Positions 7,320 to 15,943 of a stretch of DNA of 34,594 bases are shown here, piece after piece. This DNA is from Tepidibacillus fermentans. Its GTDB lineage: Bacteria > Bacillota > Bacilli > Tepidibacillales > Tepidibacillaceae. The position numbers and the translations under genes are program-made. The notes under the pieces were generated by a model. It was not told the origin of the DNA, ran no database searches, and saw nothing but the letters and a program-made list of their open reading frames with translations. Each line of letters begins with the position of its first letter. Position 1 is the first letter of the stretch. The stretch spans positions 1 to 34,594 of the forward strand of contig NZ_SMAB01000022.1 in NCBI RefSeq assembly GCF_004342885.1, read 5' to 3'.

Positions 7320-7418
7320 ATGATTAATCCCTCCGCAGGCATTACCCTGATCAGGTTTAAGGGTCAGGTGCTTTTAGCCCTTTCTCAGCCCCTAACAGGA
7401 GCTCCCCCTTAGCTTCAT
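7320..7418 (-). promoter_or_regulatory. TPP riboswitch (THI box)
   Basis: The minus strand has the conserved aptamer blocks in order: GGGGGAGCTCC, GGGGCTGAGAAAGGG, ACCCTT, AACCTGATCAGGGTAATGCC and GCGGAGGGA. These are the hallmark pyrimidine- and pyrophosphate-sensor helices. With the terminator downstream, thiD to thiY should be switched off when thiamine pyrophosphate is abundant. Confidence 0.97.
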
Positions 7419-7436
7419 TTATGTCATTTTATTATT

Positions 7437-7466
7437 ATTATATTCCCATACGATTTAATCAGGCAA
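7437..7466 (-). promoter_or_regulatory. Sigma-A promoter of the thiamine operon
   Basis: On the minus strand, TTGCCT and TATAAT are separated by 18 bp, with the -10 at 7442-7437. Transcription would start about 10-20 nt before the TPP aptamer. Confidence 0.65.
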
Positions 7467-7562
7467 GTAAGGAATTTCCAACAAAGATGAAAAAATAAAC
7501 GAATTTTGACAAGAAAGTGTAGGAAAAAAGAAAATTCTGCGATAACCCAGGAAATGATCAGT

Positions 7563-7925
7563 TCAATAATTGATGATATCTTTAACATGTTGAATATGAT
7601 AAACTCCTTGAATTTTATCAAGCGAAACCATATCAAATCGTATTGGACGATCCCACCATTTTTTACTTTGTAAAAAAGCTTGCGCAGTAAGCAATAATTT
7701 ATGCTGTTTTCGTTGATCGATAGACTCGATTGCCTTCCCATAGTGAAGATTACTTTTGGTCCGAACTTCAATAAAAACAACTGTTCCTTGATCCAACATG
7801 ATCAAGTCCAATTCACCGTAACGAGTTCGCCAATTTTCTTCAATTAAAACGTACCCTTGACTTAATAAATATTCCTTTGCCTTTTCTTCTCCCCATTTTC
7901 CTAATATTTTTCGTTGTATTGTCAT
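7563..7925 (-). CDS. YraN/UPF0102 family endonuclease-like protein
   Basis: The 120-residue cytoplasmic protein belongs to the UPF0102/YraN family, which has a PD-(D/E)xK nuclease-like fold (related to Holliday-junction resolvases). Characteristic segments are GKWGEEKAKEYLLSQGY, ILIEENW-type core (here VLIEENWRTRYGELDLI) and VVFIEVRTKS, holding the E, D and ExK-like positions (the last as EVR). RFDMVSL follows near the C-terminus. Its biological role is not firmly known. It starts 5 nt after ylqH, behind AGAGGAT, as the last gene of the rnhB-ylqG-ylqH run. No clear terminator is seen between it and the thiamine promoter. Confidence 0.9.
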   Translation of the reverse strand: MTIQRKILGKWGEEKAKEYLLSQGYVLIEENWRTRYGELDLIMLDQGTVVFIEVRTKSNLHYGKAIESIDQRKQHKLLLTAQAFLQSKKWWDRPIRFDMVSLDKIQGVYHIQHVKDIINY

Positions 7926-7929
7926 TTAC

Positions 7930-8205
7930 TTATCCTCTTTTTGCCATTTTTTCCGCTTGATAAACAAGTGCAAAAATCTCTGCGATTACAGAATATAACT
8001 CTGAAGGAATTTCTGAATTTAATTCTAATTGGTATAAAATTTGTACTAAAGCATCATCCTCATGTATTAAAACTTGATGGTTCTTAGCTTCCTCTATGAT
8101 CTTTTCAGCTAAGTAACCTTCTCCTTTTCCTATTAAATGGGGAGCTTGATCTTGATTTGGAATATATTTTAGTGCTACTGCTTTTTTCTTTTGGGAAAAA
8201 TTCAT
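7930..8205 (-). CDS. ylqH: FlhB C-terminal-domain-like protein (YlqH)
   Basis: The 91-residue protein matches only the cytoplasmic, post-cleavage part of FlhB/YscU export-switch proteins: KAVALKYIPNQDQAPHLIGKG, LAEKIIEEAKNHQVLIHEDDALV and IPSELYSVIAEIFALVY. It has no membrane segments and no NPTH autocleavage motif; it begins where the residues after NPTH would be. Start ATG overlaps the ylqG stop as ATGA, so the two are translationally coupled. FlhB-C normally meets the FliK C-terminal domain in flagellar hook-length control, and the upstream partner has a FliK-C-like tail. Function away from flagellar genes is unknown. Confidence 0.85.
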   Translation of the reverse strand: MNFSQKKKAVALKYIPNQDQAPHLIGKGEGYLAEKIIEEAKNHQVLIHEDDALVQILYQLELNSEIPSELYSVIAEIFALVYQAEKMAKRG

Positions 8206-9476
8206 ATTCTTATATCCACCCCTTGATATGGTGTTGTGGATGATGGAAATTGTTGTCGTCCCTTTAATTCTTTTATCGTTCGGACCTGTATCCCAGATAT
8301 TTGATAACCTTGATTCTTCATGAATTCTTCGAATTTTCCAGCAATCGTCTTCACGATCTCAGAAATGGAAGGGTGATCATTATACAATCTTACAATCATT
8401 TGCTTTTGAAACAGGTCAAGTTGGACGATCAGGTCTCCTAAGTTTGGAAATTGAAAAAGAAAAACAAGCCTTACATCCTCGAGATCAATTGATCGGTTTC
8501 CCTTTTTCTTCGAATGGATTTGAACATAAACCGGCTGTTCTGAAAAAGGGATAAAATGAGGAAATTGTAAGATCGTTTGGGTAAATAGGTTTGAATCTTG
8601 TTCAATCATTAATTGCTGCCCATGTAATGAATAGACGATTGTTTCAAGTGTAGCGATGATACGATCCGGTAATTTCTCTCTAATCCCAAGAAGAAGTTCA
8701 AGTTTCTGCTTGAATGAGGTCTCCATGTTAGCTTCAGGTCGCAAATATCTTAGATATTTCTTGATTGAAGATTGTAATTCTTTTCCTTCTATATTGTCTT
8801 TACTAATAAAAAGAGAGGTTAATAAATCCCTAATTTCTTTTTCTACTTGTTTTAATAGCTTTACCTCTTCAGAATTGTCATTACTTTGTTCACGAAGTAC
8901 GATTTCCTCATTTAATTGTTGAGAAAGTAGCGTAAACTTACTTAGCAAATCTTCTCCATGAAAAAACTCTTCGGTCGCACGGATATTTGCAAAAGTAATA
9001 GGAAGATTTAGATCATTTAAGATTTCTACACCATGTAATACTGTCGTGATATCACTTTTTGTCTGTAATAAATATTGTTCAATGGTTAGTACATTATCTT
9101 TACTCAACGGAATCCGTTTTTCGATCAAAGTGGCAAGTAGATTTCGATTTTGAACATTATCTTTTAATTGTAAGGTTTTCAACAAATCTGTAATTGGTAA
9201 TGAATGGTTATTTGTTTCGTATGTATTCAGTAATTTTAGTTTCGGCAGCCCGTTTTCCTCGGATATGACCAAAAAGAACGATTTTTGACCTTCCCTTAAA
9301 GGGATCTCACTTTTGGCAATCACTTTCATTCCATTAATGGATATCATTACAAATTGTTCATTCATCAGTTTCAATATCTTTCCCTGCACAATCTGTCCAG
9401 TTCTTAAATGAAGGGACTTTACATTTTGTATTTCATCAGTACGGAAGAACTTTTGAACAAGAGAGCCAATTTCCAT
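8202..9476 (-). CDS. ylqG: FliK-C-like protein of unknown function (YlqG position)
   Basis: The 424-residue soluble protein occupies the position of B. subtilis ylqG, between rnhB and ylqH. Residues about 25-85 form a beta-rich segment (GQIVQGKILKL...VIAKSEIPLREGQ), and the middle is long and helical. The tail (about 335-410: FPNLGDLIVQLDLFQKQMIVRLYND..., EFMKNQGYQISGIQVRTI) has the pattern of the flagellar hook-length control (FliK C-terminal) domain. No signal peptide or membrane segment is seen. AAGGAGGG precedes the ATG. Assignment of the tail rests on pattern by eye, and the cellular role is unknown. Confidence 0.7.
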   Translation of the reverse strand: MEIGSLVQKFFRTDEIQNVKSLHLRTGQIVQGKILKLMNEQFVMISINGMKVIAKSEIPLREGQKSFFLVISEENGLPKLKLLNTYETNNHSLPITDLLKTLQLKDNVQNRNLLATLIEKRIPLSKDNVLTIEQYLLQTKSDITTVLHGVEILNDLNLPITFANIRATEEFFHGEDLLSKFTLLSQQLNEEIVLREQSNDNSEEVKLLKQVEKEIRDLLTSLFISKDNIEGKELQSSIKKYLRYLRPEANMETSFKQKLELLLGIREKLPDRIIATLETIVYSLHGQQLMIEQDSNLFTQTILQFPHFIPFSEQPVYVQIHSKKKGNRSIDLEDVRLVFLFQFPNLGDLIVQLDLFQKQMIVRLYNDHPSISEIVKTIAGKFEEFMKNQGYQISGIQVRTIKELKGRQQFPSSTTPYQGVDIRI

Positions 9477-9492
9477 TCAATCCCTCCTTAAG

Positions 9493-10095
9493 TTAAAACA
9501 AGGTAGGTTGCAAAATATTGTCTAAAAAACTTCTCCGATGTAAAGGAGTTGGCCCATATAATTGAATCATCTCTCTATGTAACTTTGTCGCATATCCTTT
9601 ATGTTGTTTAATTCCATACTGAGGATAGAGTTGGTCCCATTCTTCACATAAACGATCTCTTGTCACCTTAGCAATGATCGAAGCTGCTGCAATTGTTTGA
9701 CTCGTTGCATCTCCTTTAATGATTGATCGTTGGGGAATAGTAAGATCTATTTTTTCGGCGTCGATTAATAGCATTTCTGGTTCAACCGGCATTGACAAAA
9801 CTGCTTTTTTCATCGCTAATCTAGCAGCCTGTTTAATGTTAATCTTTTCTATTATCTCTACATCTACTCGTCCTATGCCAATGGCAATTGATTTTTCCTG
9901 AATCAGATGAAAGAGTTCCTCTCTTTTTTTGGGCGTAAGTTTTTTCGAATCATCAATTTCTTCAATGACTAAATCAACTGGCAAAATTACACTGGCAGCC
10001 ACCACATCCCCGAATAAACAACCTCGGCCTACTTCATCAATTCCCGCAATGTATTTGATTCCCCTTTGCCATATTTCTCTCTCGTGGGTTAACAT
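9493..10095 (-). CDS. rnhB: Ribonuclease HII
   Basis: RNase HII cuts RNA in RNA-DNA hybrids and single ribonucleotides in DNA. The catalytic signature AGIDEVGRGCLFGDVVAA lies near residue 20, followed by DSKKLTPKKRE, GRVDVEIIEKINI, LLIDAE, KGDATSQTIAAASIIAKVTRD and HKGYATKLH. ATG 10095 is chosen because GAGGAG lies 6 nt upstream, giving 200 residues. The longer frame to 10128 would add a poorly conserved leader. It is downstream of the rbgA terminator and upstream of ylqG with a 16-nt gap. Confidence 0.95.
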   Translation of the reverse strand: MLTHEREIWQRGIKYIAGIDEVGRGCLFGDVVAASVILPVDLVIEEIDDSKKLTPKKREELFHLIQEKSIAIGIGRVDVEIIEKINIKQAARLAMKKAVLSMPVEPEMLLIDAEKIDLTIPQRSIIKGDATSQTIAAASIIAKVTRDRLCEEWDQLYPQYGIKQHKGYATKLHREMIQLYGPTPLHRRSFLDNILQPTLF

Positions 10096-10133
10096 CGTTT
10101 TCTCCTCACTTTTACGAACAAAATTCATAAATC

Positions 10134-10164
10134 AAAAAAAAAAAAAAACGTGCATTGCACGTTT
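10134..10164 (-). terminator. Intrinsic terminator after rbgA
   Basis: Minus strand: AAACGTGC and GCACGTTT pair around a 3-nt loop and run straight into a 15-base T tract. It separates rbgA from rnhB, which begins only about 40 nt later. Confidence 0.85.
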
Positions 10165-10170
10165 ATTGTA

Positions 10171-11031
10171 TCATAACTCGACTTTAAATGTTGGCCTTTC
10201 CAAACAAAAAGGCCCTAATTTACCAGATCGTAACTCTCTAATGATCATTTCCGATGTTCGATCAAAATCAATCTCGCCACCTGAGACTAATAAGCCTCGT
10301 TTCTGTCCAATTTGGCGAATGACTTCGATAGGATCCTCTTGTAAATCGGTTAATTGGTATCGTTCTATTAATCGTTCAGGATAAAACTCTTTAAAGTAGC
10401 GAATCACAAAAATAGCGAGATCATCAAAATAAATGATTTCGTCCTTGATTGCACCTGTTGCAGCTAACCGTAAACCAACCTCTTGATCTTCAAACTTAGG
10501 CCATAATATTCCCGGTGTATCTAATAATTCTATAGTTTTCCCTACTTTTATCCACTGTTGTCCCTTTGTTACTCCTGGCTTGTCCCCTGTTTTGGCGATT
10601 GTTCGTCCTGCCAAACGATTAATTAAAGAAGACTTTCCCACATTAGGAATGCCAAGAATCATTGCGCGGATAGCTCTTGGTTTAATCCCTTTTCTCATCA
10701 TTGCTTCACGTTTTTTTGCAACCAATTCTTCACCTGCCGTTATGATCATTTTTACGCCTTTTCCAGACGTCGAACTAATTGGCAATGCCCGAATACCTTG
10801 TTCTTTAAAAAAATTAACCCATTCATTCGTAATCATCGCATCCGCTAAGTCACTTTTATTTAGTAAAATTAGCCTCGGTTTTTGCCCGATAATTTCATCA
10901 ATCATTGGATTACGGCTGGACAAAGGAATCCTCGCATCAAGTAATTCAATTACCAGATCAACCAATTTTAATTTTTCGGTAATTTGTCTTCTTGCTTTAG
11001 CCATATGGCCTGGAAACCACTGGATTGTCAA
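10171..11031 (-). CDS. rbgA: Ribosome biogenesis GTPase RbgA (YlqF)
   Basis: RbgA is a circularly permuted GTPase needed for late 50S subunit assembly. The motif order is permuted: G4 [10 protein letters not shown]5 ISSTSGKG, then G1 [18 protein letters not shown] and G3 LDTPGILWP. The catalytic His region [12 protein letters not shown] lies at the N-terminus. TTG 11031 is chosen because it gives the conserved beginning (M)[11 protein letters not shown] and lies behind GGTGAG; GTG codons four residues earlier are the alternative. Length is 286 residues, as usual. A terminator follows directly. Confidence 0.95.
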   Translation of the reverse strand: MTIQWFPGHMAKARRQITEKLKLVDLVIELLDARIPLSSRNPMIDEIIGQKPRLILLNKSDLADAMITNEWVNFFKEQGIRALPISSTSGKGVKMIITAGEELVAKKREAMMRKGIKPRAIRAMILGIPNVGKSSLINRLAGRTIAKTGDKPGVTKGQQWIKVGKTIELLDTPGILWPKFEDQEVGLRLAATGAIKDEIIYFDDLAIFVIRYFKEFYPERLIERYQLTDLQEDPIEVIRQIGQKRGLLVSGGEIDFDRTSEMIIRELRSGKLGPFCLERPTFKVEL

Positions 11032-11140
11032 ACATCTCACCACTTTCTAAAAACAAGTGTTACCCCTCATGCTACTTTTCATGTAACCATTTCCATTGAT
11101 TTGATTGTTGTTGTTCCATATTTGCCCCCATTGTTTATTG

Positions 11141-11686
11141 TTAATGTTGTAGTATTGAGATGCGAGAAAAAGGCCAAATGATGATATTGGCTTTTCCGAC
11201 CACTTTCGACATTGGAATTGGACCAATCACCCGACTATCAGTACTATTATTTCTATTATCACCGAGAACAAAAACCGTATCCGCGGGAACCGTGATCGGC
11301 CCGAAATCTTTGGTCAATAATAGCCCTTTTGACTGCCACTCCTGTCTTTCCTGAGCCAAATATGGTTCATCAATCGGTTTTCCATTTACATATAACTGAT
11401 CATTTTTATATTCAATCGTCTCCCCAGGCAAACCAATCACTCGTTTAATATAGTCCTCACTTTCGGTTGCATGAAAGACTACAATATCACCTCGTTCCGG
11501 TGGATGAGTTTTATAAATGATCTTGTTCATAATTAAGCGTTCATTATTATGTAGGGTAGGCTCCATGGAAGAACCACTAACGATGACGACAGCAAATAAA
11601 AAAGTATGTATCAAAAACGCGAGAATTCCAGCGATTAGTAAAGATTTTATCCATTCATAAACTTCTTGAAATACCTTTGTCCTCAT
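11141..11686 (-). CDS. lepB: Signal peptidase I
   Basis: This type I signal peptidase removes signal peptides from secreted proteins. It has one N-terminal membrane anchor (about residues 12-35), then the Ser box SGSSMEPTL with the nucleophile, the Lys-base box YIKRVIGLPGE, and box E GDNRNNSTDSR. Size (181) matches short Bacillus SipS-type enzymes. ATG 11686 lies 8 nt after AAGGGG; TTG 11689 is an alternative. It is placed between rplS and rbgA, an insertion relative to the B. subtilis order, and follows the rplS terminator. A TATAAT near 11704-11709 could be a promoter of its own. Bases 11032-11140 show nothing recognisable. Confidence 0.95.
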   Translation of the reverse strand: MRTKVFQEVYEWIKSLLIAGILAFLIHTFLFAVVIVSGSSMEPTLHNNERLIMNKIIYKTHPPERGDIVVFHATESEDYIKRVIGLPGETIEYKNDQLYVNGKPIDEPYLAQERQEWQSKGLLLTKDFGPITVPADTVFVLGDNRNNSTDSRVIGPIPMSKVVGKANIIIWPFSRISILQH

Positions 11687-11714
11687 CAAATCGTCCCCTT
11701 GCTAATTATATGTG

Positions 11715-11744
11715 AAAAAAGGGACCTGTTTTACCAAGCCCCTT
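11715..11744 (-). terminator. Intrinsic terminator after rplS
   Basis: Minus strand: a 10-bp stem (AAGGGGCTTG / CAGGTCCCTT, two G-U pairs, 6-nt loop) is followed by TTTTTT. It begins 11 nt after the rplS stop. Confidence 0.8.
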
Positions 11745-11754
11745 CTGTCTTGTC

Positions 11755-12102
11755 TTATCGAGTTACTCTTTCTTTAATACGTGCAGCTTTACCACTTAGG
11801 TTACGTAGATAGTATAGTTTTGCACGGCGTACTTTACCACGACGAATCACTTCAATTTTATCAATCTTTGGTGAATGTAATGGGAATGTACGCTCTACAC
11901 CAACACCATAAGATACTTTACGAACTGTAAAAGTGGCACTAACGTTAGAACCACGACGTTTAATCACAACACCTTCGAAAACCTGAATTCTTTCACGTTG
12001 TCCTTCAATAACTTTAACGTGAACACGAACAGTATCCCCAGGACGGAATTCTGGCAAATCCGTACGTAATTGATCCTTTGCAATTTCTTGGACTAAATTC
12101 AT
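11755..12102 (-). CDS. rplS: 50S ribosomal protein L19
   Basis: L19 sits at the 30S-50S interface of the ribosome. The 115-residue protein shows the family blocks [52 protein letters not shown] and [16 protein letters not shown] precedes the ATG. It has its own promoter and a conserved-looking leader upstream, and a terminator behind, so it can be made independently of trmD. Confidence 0.98.
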   Translation of the reverse strand: MNLVQEIAKDQLRTDLPEFRPGDTVRVHVKVIEGQRERIQVFEGVVIKRRGSNVSATFTVRKVSYGVGVERTFPLHSPKIDKIEVIRRGKVRRAKLYYLRNLSGKAARIKERVTR

Positions 12103-12109
12103 TGTTGAT

Positions 12110-12172
12110 TCCCTCCTTCCACACAGACGTTCATAACTGGCACTTTACCAATTAGAGGACCGCCGTAATCAA
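12110..12172 (-). promoter_or_regulatory. Probable ribosomal protein L19 leader
   Basis: The untranslated leader between the rplS promoter and its ribosome-binding site holds a hairpin (AATTGG / CCAGTT, 7-nt loop, 12135-12153). Flanking it are GGCGGTCC upstream and ATGAACGTCTG downstream. This resembles the L19 leader RNA family known upstream of rplS in low-GC Gram-positives. Autogenous control by L19 is the presumed role; identification is by eye. Confidence 0.6.
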
Positions 12173-12180
12173 CAAATGCT

Positions 12181-12209
12181 ATTTTACCATAATATATCTA
12201 TAAATACAA
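12181..12209 (-). promoter_or_regulatory. Sigma-A promoter of rplS
   Basis: Minus strand: TTGTAT and TAAAAT with a 17-bp spacer, located right after the trmD stop and before the L19 leader. Confidence 0.6.
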
Positions 12210-12214
12210 CATAT

Positions 12215-12955
12215 CTAATCGGTATTTTCTAGTTCTCTTTTTATCTGCTTTAATAGTTCCCGATCTGTTTGATCTAAAGTGGCTTCAGCTAAAAGATCAG
12301 GTCTACGTAAGAGCGTCCTTTTTAAAGACTCTTTTTTTCTCCATTTTTCAATGTTTTGATGATGACCAGAGAGTAGAATGTCAGGAACTCTCCATCCGCG
12401 ATATTCCTCAGGACGTGTATATTGGGGATATTCAAGTAAACCTAGACTAAAAGAATCAGTTTCCACCGATCCCTCGTTTCCTAAAACACCTGGTAGTAGA
12501 CGAGTAACACTATCAATAATCACCATTGCAGCTAATTCACCACCAGTAAGAACATAATCGCCAATCGAGAGTTCATCGGTTGCCAGATGTTCACGAATTC
12601 GCTCATCAAAACCTTCGTAATGTCCACAGAGAAAAATAAGATGTTTCTCTTTACTTAATTCCTCTGCTTTTTTTTGCGAGAACTTCTCTCCTTGAGGCGT
12701 CAGCATAATAATTCTCGCTTGCTCATAATGAGGAATCGCTTCTACAGCAGAGAAAATGGGCTCAGGTTTGAGAACCATACCATGCCCACCACCATAAGGG
12801 TAGTCATCAACCGTTTTATGCTTGTTTGTTGAATAATCACGAAAATTAATCGTCGATATAGTCACTACTTCTTTATCTTGAGCTTTTTTTAAAATACTTG
12901 ATTGTAATACCCCTGTAAACATTTCAGGAAATAATGTTAAGATATCGATTTTCAT
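12215..12955 (-). CDS. trmD: tRNA (guanine-N1-)-methyltransferase
   Basis: TrmD methylates G37 of tRNAs using S-adenosylmethionine and so prevents frameshifting. The SPOUT-fold protein has the expected ILTLFPEMF start, [31 protein letters not shown] and the knot region [16 protein letters not shown], then the C-terminal [13 protein letters not shown] segment. Length 246 is typical. ATG follows AAAGGTGA. It is 11 nt downstream of rimM in the usual rimM-trmD-rplS order. Confidence 0.98.
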   Translation of the reverse strand: MKIDILTLFPEMFTGVLQSSILKKAQDKEVVTISTINFRDYSTNKHKTVDDYPYGGGHGMVLKPEPIFSAVEAIPHYEQARIIMLTPQGEKFSQKKAEELSKEKHLIFLCGHYEGFDERIREHLATDELSIGDYVLTGGELAAMVIIDSVTRLLPGVLGNEGSVETDSFSLGLLEYPQYTRPEEYRGWRVPDILLSGHHQNIEKWRKKESLKRTLLRRPDLLAEATLDQTDRELLKQIKRELENTD

Positions 12956-12966
12956 ACGTTCACCTT

Positions 12967-13491
12967 TTACGATAATAAACCTTCCATCACTTCAATTACA
13001 ATTTTTTTGTTTTTCACATCAACAACTTTTATCACATCTTTTATGTATGGAATTAAAAACTCTTTTTTTTCCGTTTTCGCTTTAACGATCCAAACATCAT
13101 TCGCCCCTGGTCTTAAAATCCCAGTCACGATCCCTATTTCTTCGCCACCTGTCGTAACCACTTGGCAGCCAATAATTTGATGGTAGTAATATTCCCCTTC
13201 TGCCAAATCGCCTTGTTCTTCCTTGGTGATCCATAAATAATAGTCACGATACTTTTCTACTTGATTAATATTATCAAATTCTTTAAATTTCAAGAGATAC
13301 ACATTCTTATAAGGTTTTGCTTTTTCTACTGTAAAGCGATATTCATTTGGTTTTTCTTCTTTTCCTACATAAAGCTGTTGATTTTTTTGAAATCGTTGTT
13401 CTGGAAAATCCGTATAAAGATAAATTTTTATTTCTCCTCTAATTCCAAACGTGTTGACGATCTTGCCTACTTTAATATATTGTGTTTCCAT
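12967..13491 (-). CDS. rimM: 16S rRNA processing/30S maturation factor RimM
   Basis: RimM helps maturation of the 30S head by binding S19. The 174-residue protein has the N-terminal RimM barrel ([18 protein letters not shown]) and a C-terminal PRC barrel ([45 protein letters not shown]). ATG is preceded by AAGGGGG. Its start lies inside the end of ylqD (20-nt overlap), indicating coupling. Confidence 0.97.
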   Translation of the reverse strand: METQYIKVGKIVNTFGIRGEIKIYLYTDFPEQRFQKNQQLYVGKEEKPNEYRFTVEKAKPYKNVYLLKFKEFDNINQVEKYRDYYLWITKEEQGDLAEGEYYYHQIIGCQVVTTGGEEIGIVTGILRPGANDVWIVKAKTEKKEFLIPYIKDVIKVVDVKNKKIVIEVMEGLLS

Positions 13492-13900
13492 CTAGTGCCC
13501 CCTTTCGAATCTCAATTACAATCCCATCTTTTATGACAATCTCATTGCCATGAAAAATTTGGTTCCATGAATCTCCTACGTGTATTTCCATTTCTGCTTC
13601 AACAAAACGATGGAAGATTTCTTCTCCTTCTTCTATTTTTTCCAAATGATTCAATTGTTCAGTCAATGTCACTAACTTTTCTTTCCTTCGATTAGTTTCG
13701 TAATCCATTCGTTCTTGAACGATACGAACTGCTTCTCTCCCTTTTTTTTGTGCTTCATTCATTAACTTCTTTTGTTGAAATTGAAGCTGTTCTAATTCTA
13801 CGTTTAATTTGCGGATGGATTCATTGATTTCGTTTCGCATTTTTATTTTTGAAGAATCGGTAACGATCATTTTGACAGGGATCGGTACTTTTATTTTCAT
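13472..13900 (-). CDS. ylqD: YlqD family protein
   Basis: The 142-residue cytoplasmic protein sits at the ylqD position between khpA and rimM. Residues about 20-95 form a highly charged coiled coil (ESIRKLNVELEQLQFQQKK..., YETNRRKEKLVTLTEQL), followed by a small beta-rich end (FVEAEMEIHVGDSW...EIVIKDGIVIEIRKG). No catalytic motif is seen and function is unknown. AGGTGA precedes the ATG. It follows the khpA terminator and overlaps rimM. Confidence 0.9.
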   Translation of the reverse strand: MKIKVPIPVKMIVTDSSKIKMRNEINESIRKLNVELEQLQFQQKKLMNEAQKKGREAVRIVQERMDYETNRRKEKLVTLTEQLNHLEKIEEGEEIFHRFVEAEMEIHVGDSWNQIFHGNEIVIKDGIVIEIRKGALDGNTIY

Positions 13901-13971
13901 GCTATCACCTACGAAAAGAGAAGTCTTAGGTCAAAAGTCAGAATCAGGTTCGTATATTCAGTATAACAGAA

Positions 13972-13998
13972 AAAGGTGAGGTATTGTTCCCCACCTTT
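13972..13998 (-). terminator. Terminator or attenuator after khpA
   Basis: Minus strand: a 10-bp stem (AAAGGTGGGG / CCTCACCTTT, one G-U pair, 7-nt loop) followed by two further T and then C, immediately after the khpA stop. Short T run, so partial read-through into ylqD-rimM-trmD is likely. Confidence 0.7.
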
Positions 13999-14000
13999 AC

Positions 14001-14228
14001 TTAGATGATTTCAATCATCACACGTTTGTTCTCTTTTACAGCAGCGGCACTGACTACTGTTCGGAGTGCTTTTGCAATACGACCTTGTTTACCAATGATT
14101 TTGCCCATATCTTCGGGAGCTACGGACAATTCATAAACGACAGATCGTTCACCAGCAATTTCTTTTACTCGTACTTGATCAGGATGATCAACGAGTGCCT
14201 TAGCAAGAACTTCTACTAGTTCTTTCAT
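14001..14228 (-). CDS. khpA: KH-domain RNA-binding protein KhpA (YlqC)
   Basis: The 75-residue protein is essentially one KH domain with the GxxG loop in [16 protein letters not shown]. KhpA, with KhpB/EloR, binds RNA and affects cell elongation and division in Firmicutes. ATG 14228 is chosen because GAGGAGGG lies just upstream; the longer frame to 14264 would add twelve non-conserved residues. It follows rpsP in the usual ffh-rpsP-khpA order. Confidence 0.95.
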   Translation of the reverse strand: MKELVEVLAKALVDHPDQVRVKEIAGERSVVYELSVAPEDMGKIIGKQGRIAKALRTVVSAAAVKENKRVMIEII

Positions 14229-14280
14229 AATAGCCCTCCTCAAACAATCGTGCATCTCATGCAACTTGGTTTGGAATGAA

Positions 14281-14553
14281 TTACTTTCCTTGTCTTAATT
14301 CATGAAACTTCGCCAAAATACCAGCTTTACTTAATAGATTACGTACAGTATCAGACGGTTTTGCACCTGTTTGTAACCATTTTAAAGCTTTTTCTTCATC
14401 AATTTTGATTTGCGCTGGTTGAGTTAATGGATTATAAGTACCGATTTCTTCGATAAAACGTCCATCACGAGGAGAACGAGAATCAGCTACAACCAAACGA
14501 TAAAATGGAGCTTTTTTAGCACCCATACGCTTTAGACGAATACGTACTGCCAT
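14281..14553 (-). CDS. rpsP: 30S ribosomal protein S16
   Basis: S16 is a primary 16S rRNA-binding protein of the 30S body. Family blocks are [40 protein letters not shown], and [23 protein letters not shown] 14553 lies 5 nt after GGAGGTGA, giving 90 residues; an ATG three codons earlier lacks this site. Confidence 0.98.
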   Translation of the reverse strand: MAVRIRLKRMGAKKAPFYRLVVADSRSPRDGRFIEEIGTYNPLTQPAQIKIDEEKALKWLQTGAKPSDTVRNLLSKAGILAKFHELRQGK

Positions 14554-14587
14554 GTTGTTCACCTCCTTTTTCAGATCAAAGACGATA

Positions 14588-15931
14588 TTACATAAATGGA
14601 AACTTAAATCCTTTTTTCTTCTTGCCTTTTTTTGCCATCGAAGAAAATTGTTTCATCATTTTTCGCATATCTTCAAATTGCTTTAATAAACGATTCACTT
14701 CCTGAATACTAGTACCACTACCCATTGCAATCCTTTTTCGTCGACTAGCATTGATGATCTCCGGATGAGCTTTTTCTTCTTTTGTCATTGAACGGATAAT
14801 AGCTTCAACATGACTTAATTGCTTATCGTCAACTTTTAGGTCTTTCATTCCTTTAATTTTATTCATTCCAGGGATCATGCCTAACAGCTCATCTAATGGC
14901 CCCATTTTCTTTAATTGTTCCAACTGGTAAAGAAAATCTTCAAAAGTAAATTCTGCTTTTTGAATTTTCTTTTCTAGTTCACGAGCCTTTTCTTCATCTA
15001 CAGTGGCTTGAGCTTTTTCAATTAATGTGAGTACGTCACCCATACCCAGAATCCGCGATGCCATTCGATCGGGATAAAATGGTTCCAAAGAATCTAACTT
15101 CTCACCCATTCCGACGAATTTAATCGGACAACCAGTAACGGCCTTAACCGATATCGCTGCCCCTCCACGGGTATCTCCATCCAATTTCGTTAGGATCACA
15201 CCGGTTAATTGAAGTCGTTCATTAAAAGTCTGAGCCACATTAACAGCGTCTTGGCCTGTCATTGCATCGACAACAAGCATAATTTCATGTGGATGAACCT
15301 CACCACGAATCTGATTCAATTCATCCATCAAGGCTTCATCGATATGAAGGCGACCAGCAGTATCAATAATCACGACATCACGGTGTTGTTCCTTTGCATA
15401 TTGAATTGCATTTTTAGCTATTTCTACGGGAGATACTTTGTCACCCATACTATAAACTGGAACTTGAAGTTGTTCTCCAAGAACTTGTAATTGTTTGATC
15501 GCTGCAGGACGATAAATATCGGCAGCCACCAAAAGTGGTTGTTTATTTTGCTTTAATAAATACTTGGCTAATTTACCTGTGTGAGTGGTTTTACCCGCTC
15601 CTTGTAAACCAACCATCATAATGATTGTCGGAGGCTTGGGAGCAAATGTTAGTTTACTTTGAGTACCACCCATCAATTTAGTTAATTCTTCATTTACAAC
15701 TTTAATAACCTGTTGTCCAGGGGTTAAACTTTTCAGTACCTCCTGTCCTACTGCTCGTTCTTTTACACGGGAGATGAAATCTTTTACGACTTTGAAATTC
15801 ACATCTGCTTCTAATAAAGCCAGTCGAACTTCACGCATGGTTTGATTTACATCTTCTTCTGTAACCTTTCCTTTACCGCGTAACTTGTTAAACGTTTCTT
15901 GCAGTCGGCCAGCCAATCCTTCAAATGCCAT
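14588..15931 (-). CDS. ffh: Signal recognition particle protein Ffh
   Basis: Ffh is the SRP GTPase that binds 4.5S/scRNA and signal peptides for co-translational membrane targeting, working with FtsY. The N domain spans about residues 1-95. The G domain has G1 [18 protein letters not shown] near 108, [22 protein letters not shown] and [12 protein letters not shown]. The Met-rich M domain (about 300-447) includes the RNA-binding stretch [20 protein letters not shown] and [20 protein letters not shown]. Length 447 is standard. ATG follows AGGAGGCGG. It is 12 nt downstream of ylxM. Confidence 0.98.
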   Translation of the reverse strand: MAFEGLAGRLQETFNKLRGKGKVTEEDVNQTMREVRLALLEADVNFKVVKDFISRVKERAVGQEVLKSLTPGQQVIKVVNEELTKLMGGTQSKLTFAPKPPTIIMMVGLQGAGKTTHTGKLAKYLLKQNKQPLLVAADIYRPAAIKQLQVLGEQLQVPVYSMGDKVSPVEIAKNAIQYAKEQHRDVVIIDTAGRLHIDEALMDELNQIRGEVHPHEIMLVVDAMTGQDAVNVAQTFNERLQLTGVILTKLDGDTRGGAAISVKAVTGCPIKFVGMGEKLDSLEPFYPDRMASRILGMGDVLTLIEKAQATVDEEKARELEKKIQKAEFTFEDFLYQLEQLKKMGPLDELLGMIPGMNKIKGMKDLKVDDKQLSHVEAIIRSMTKEEKAHPEIINASRRKRIAMGSGTSIQEVNRLLKQFEDMRKMMKQFSSMAKKGKKKKGFKFPFM

Positions 15932-15943
15932 TCTGACCGCCTC

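Noticed and set aside
7424-7780. 118-residue minus-strand ORF overlapping yraN
   Set aside because: Out-of-frame shadow of yraN extending into the thiamine promoter; composition is that of a frame-shifted AT-rich reading, with no ribosome-binding site.
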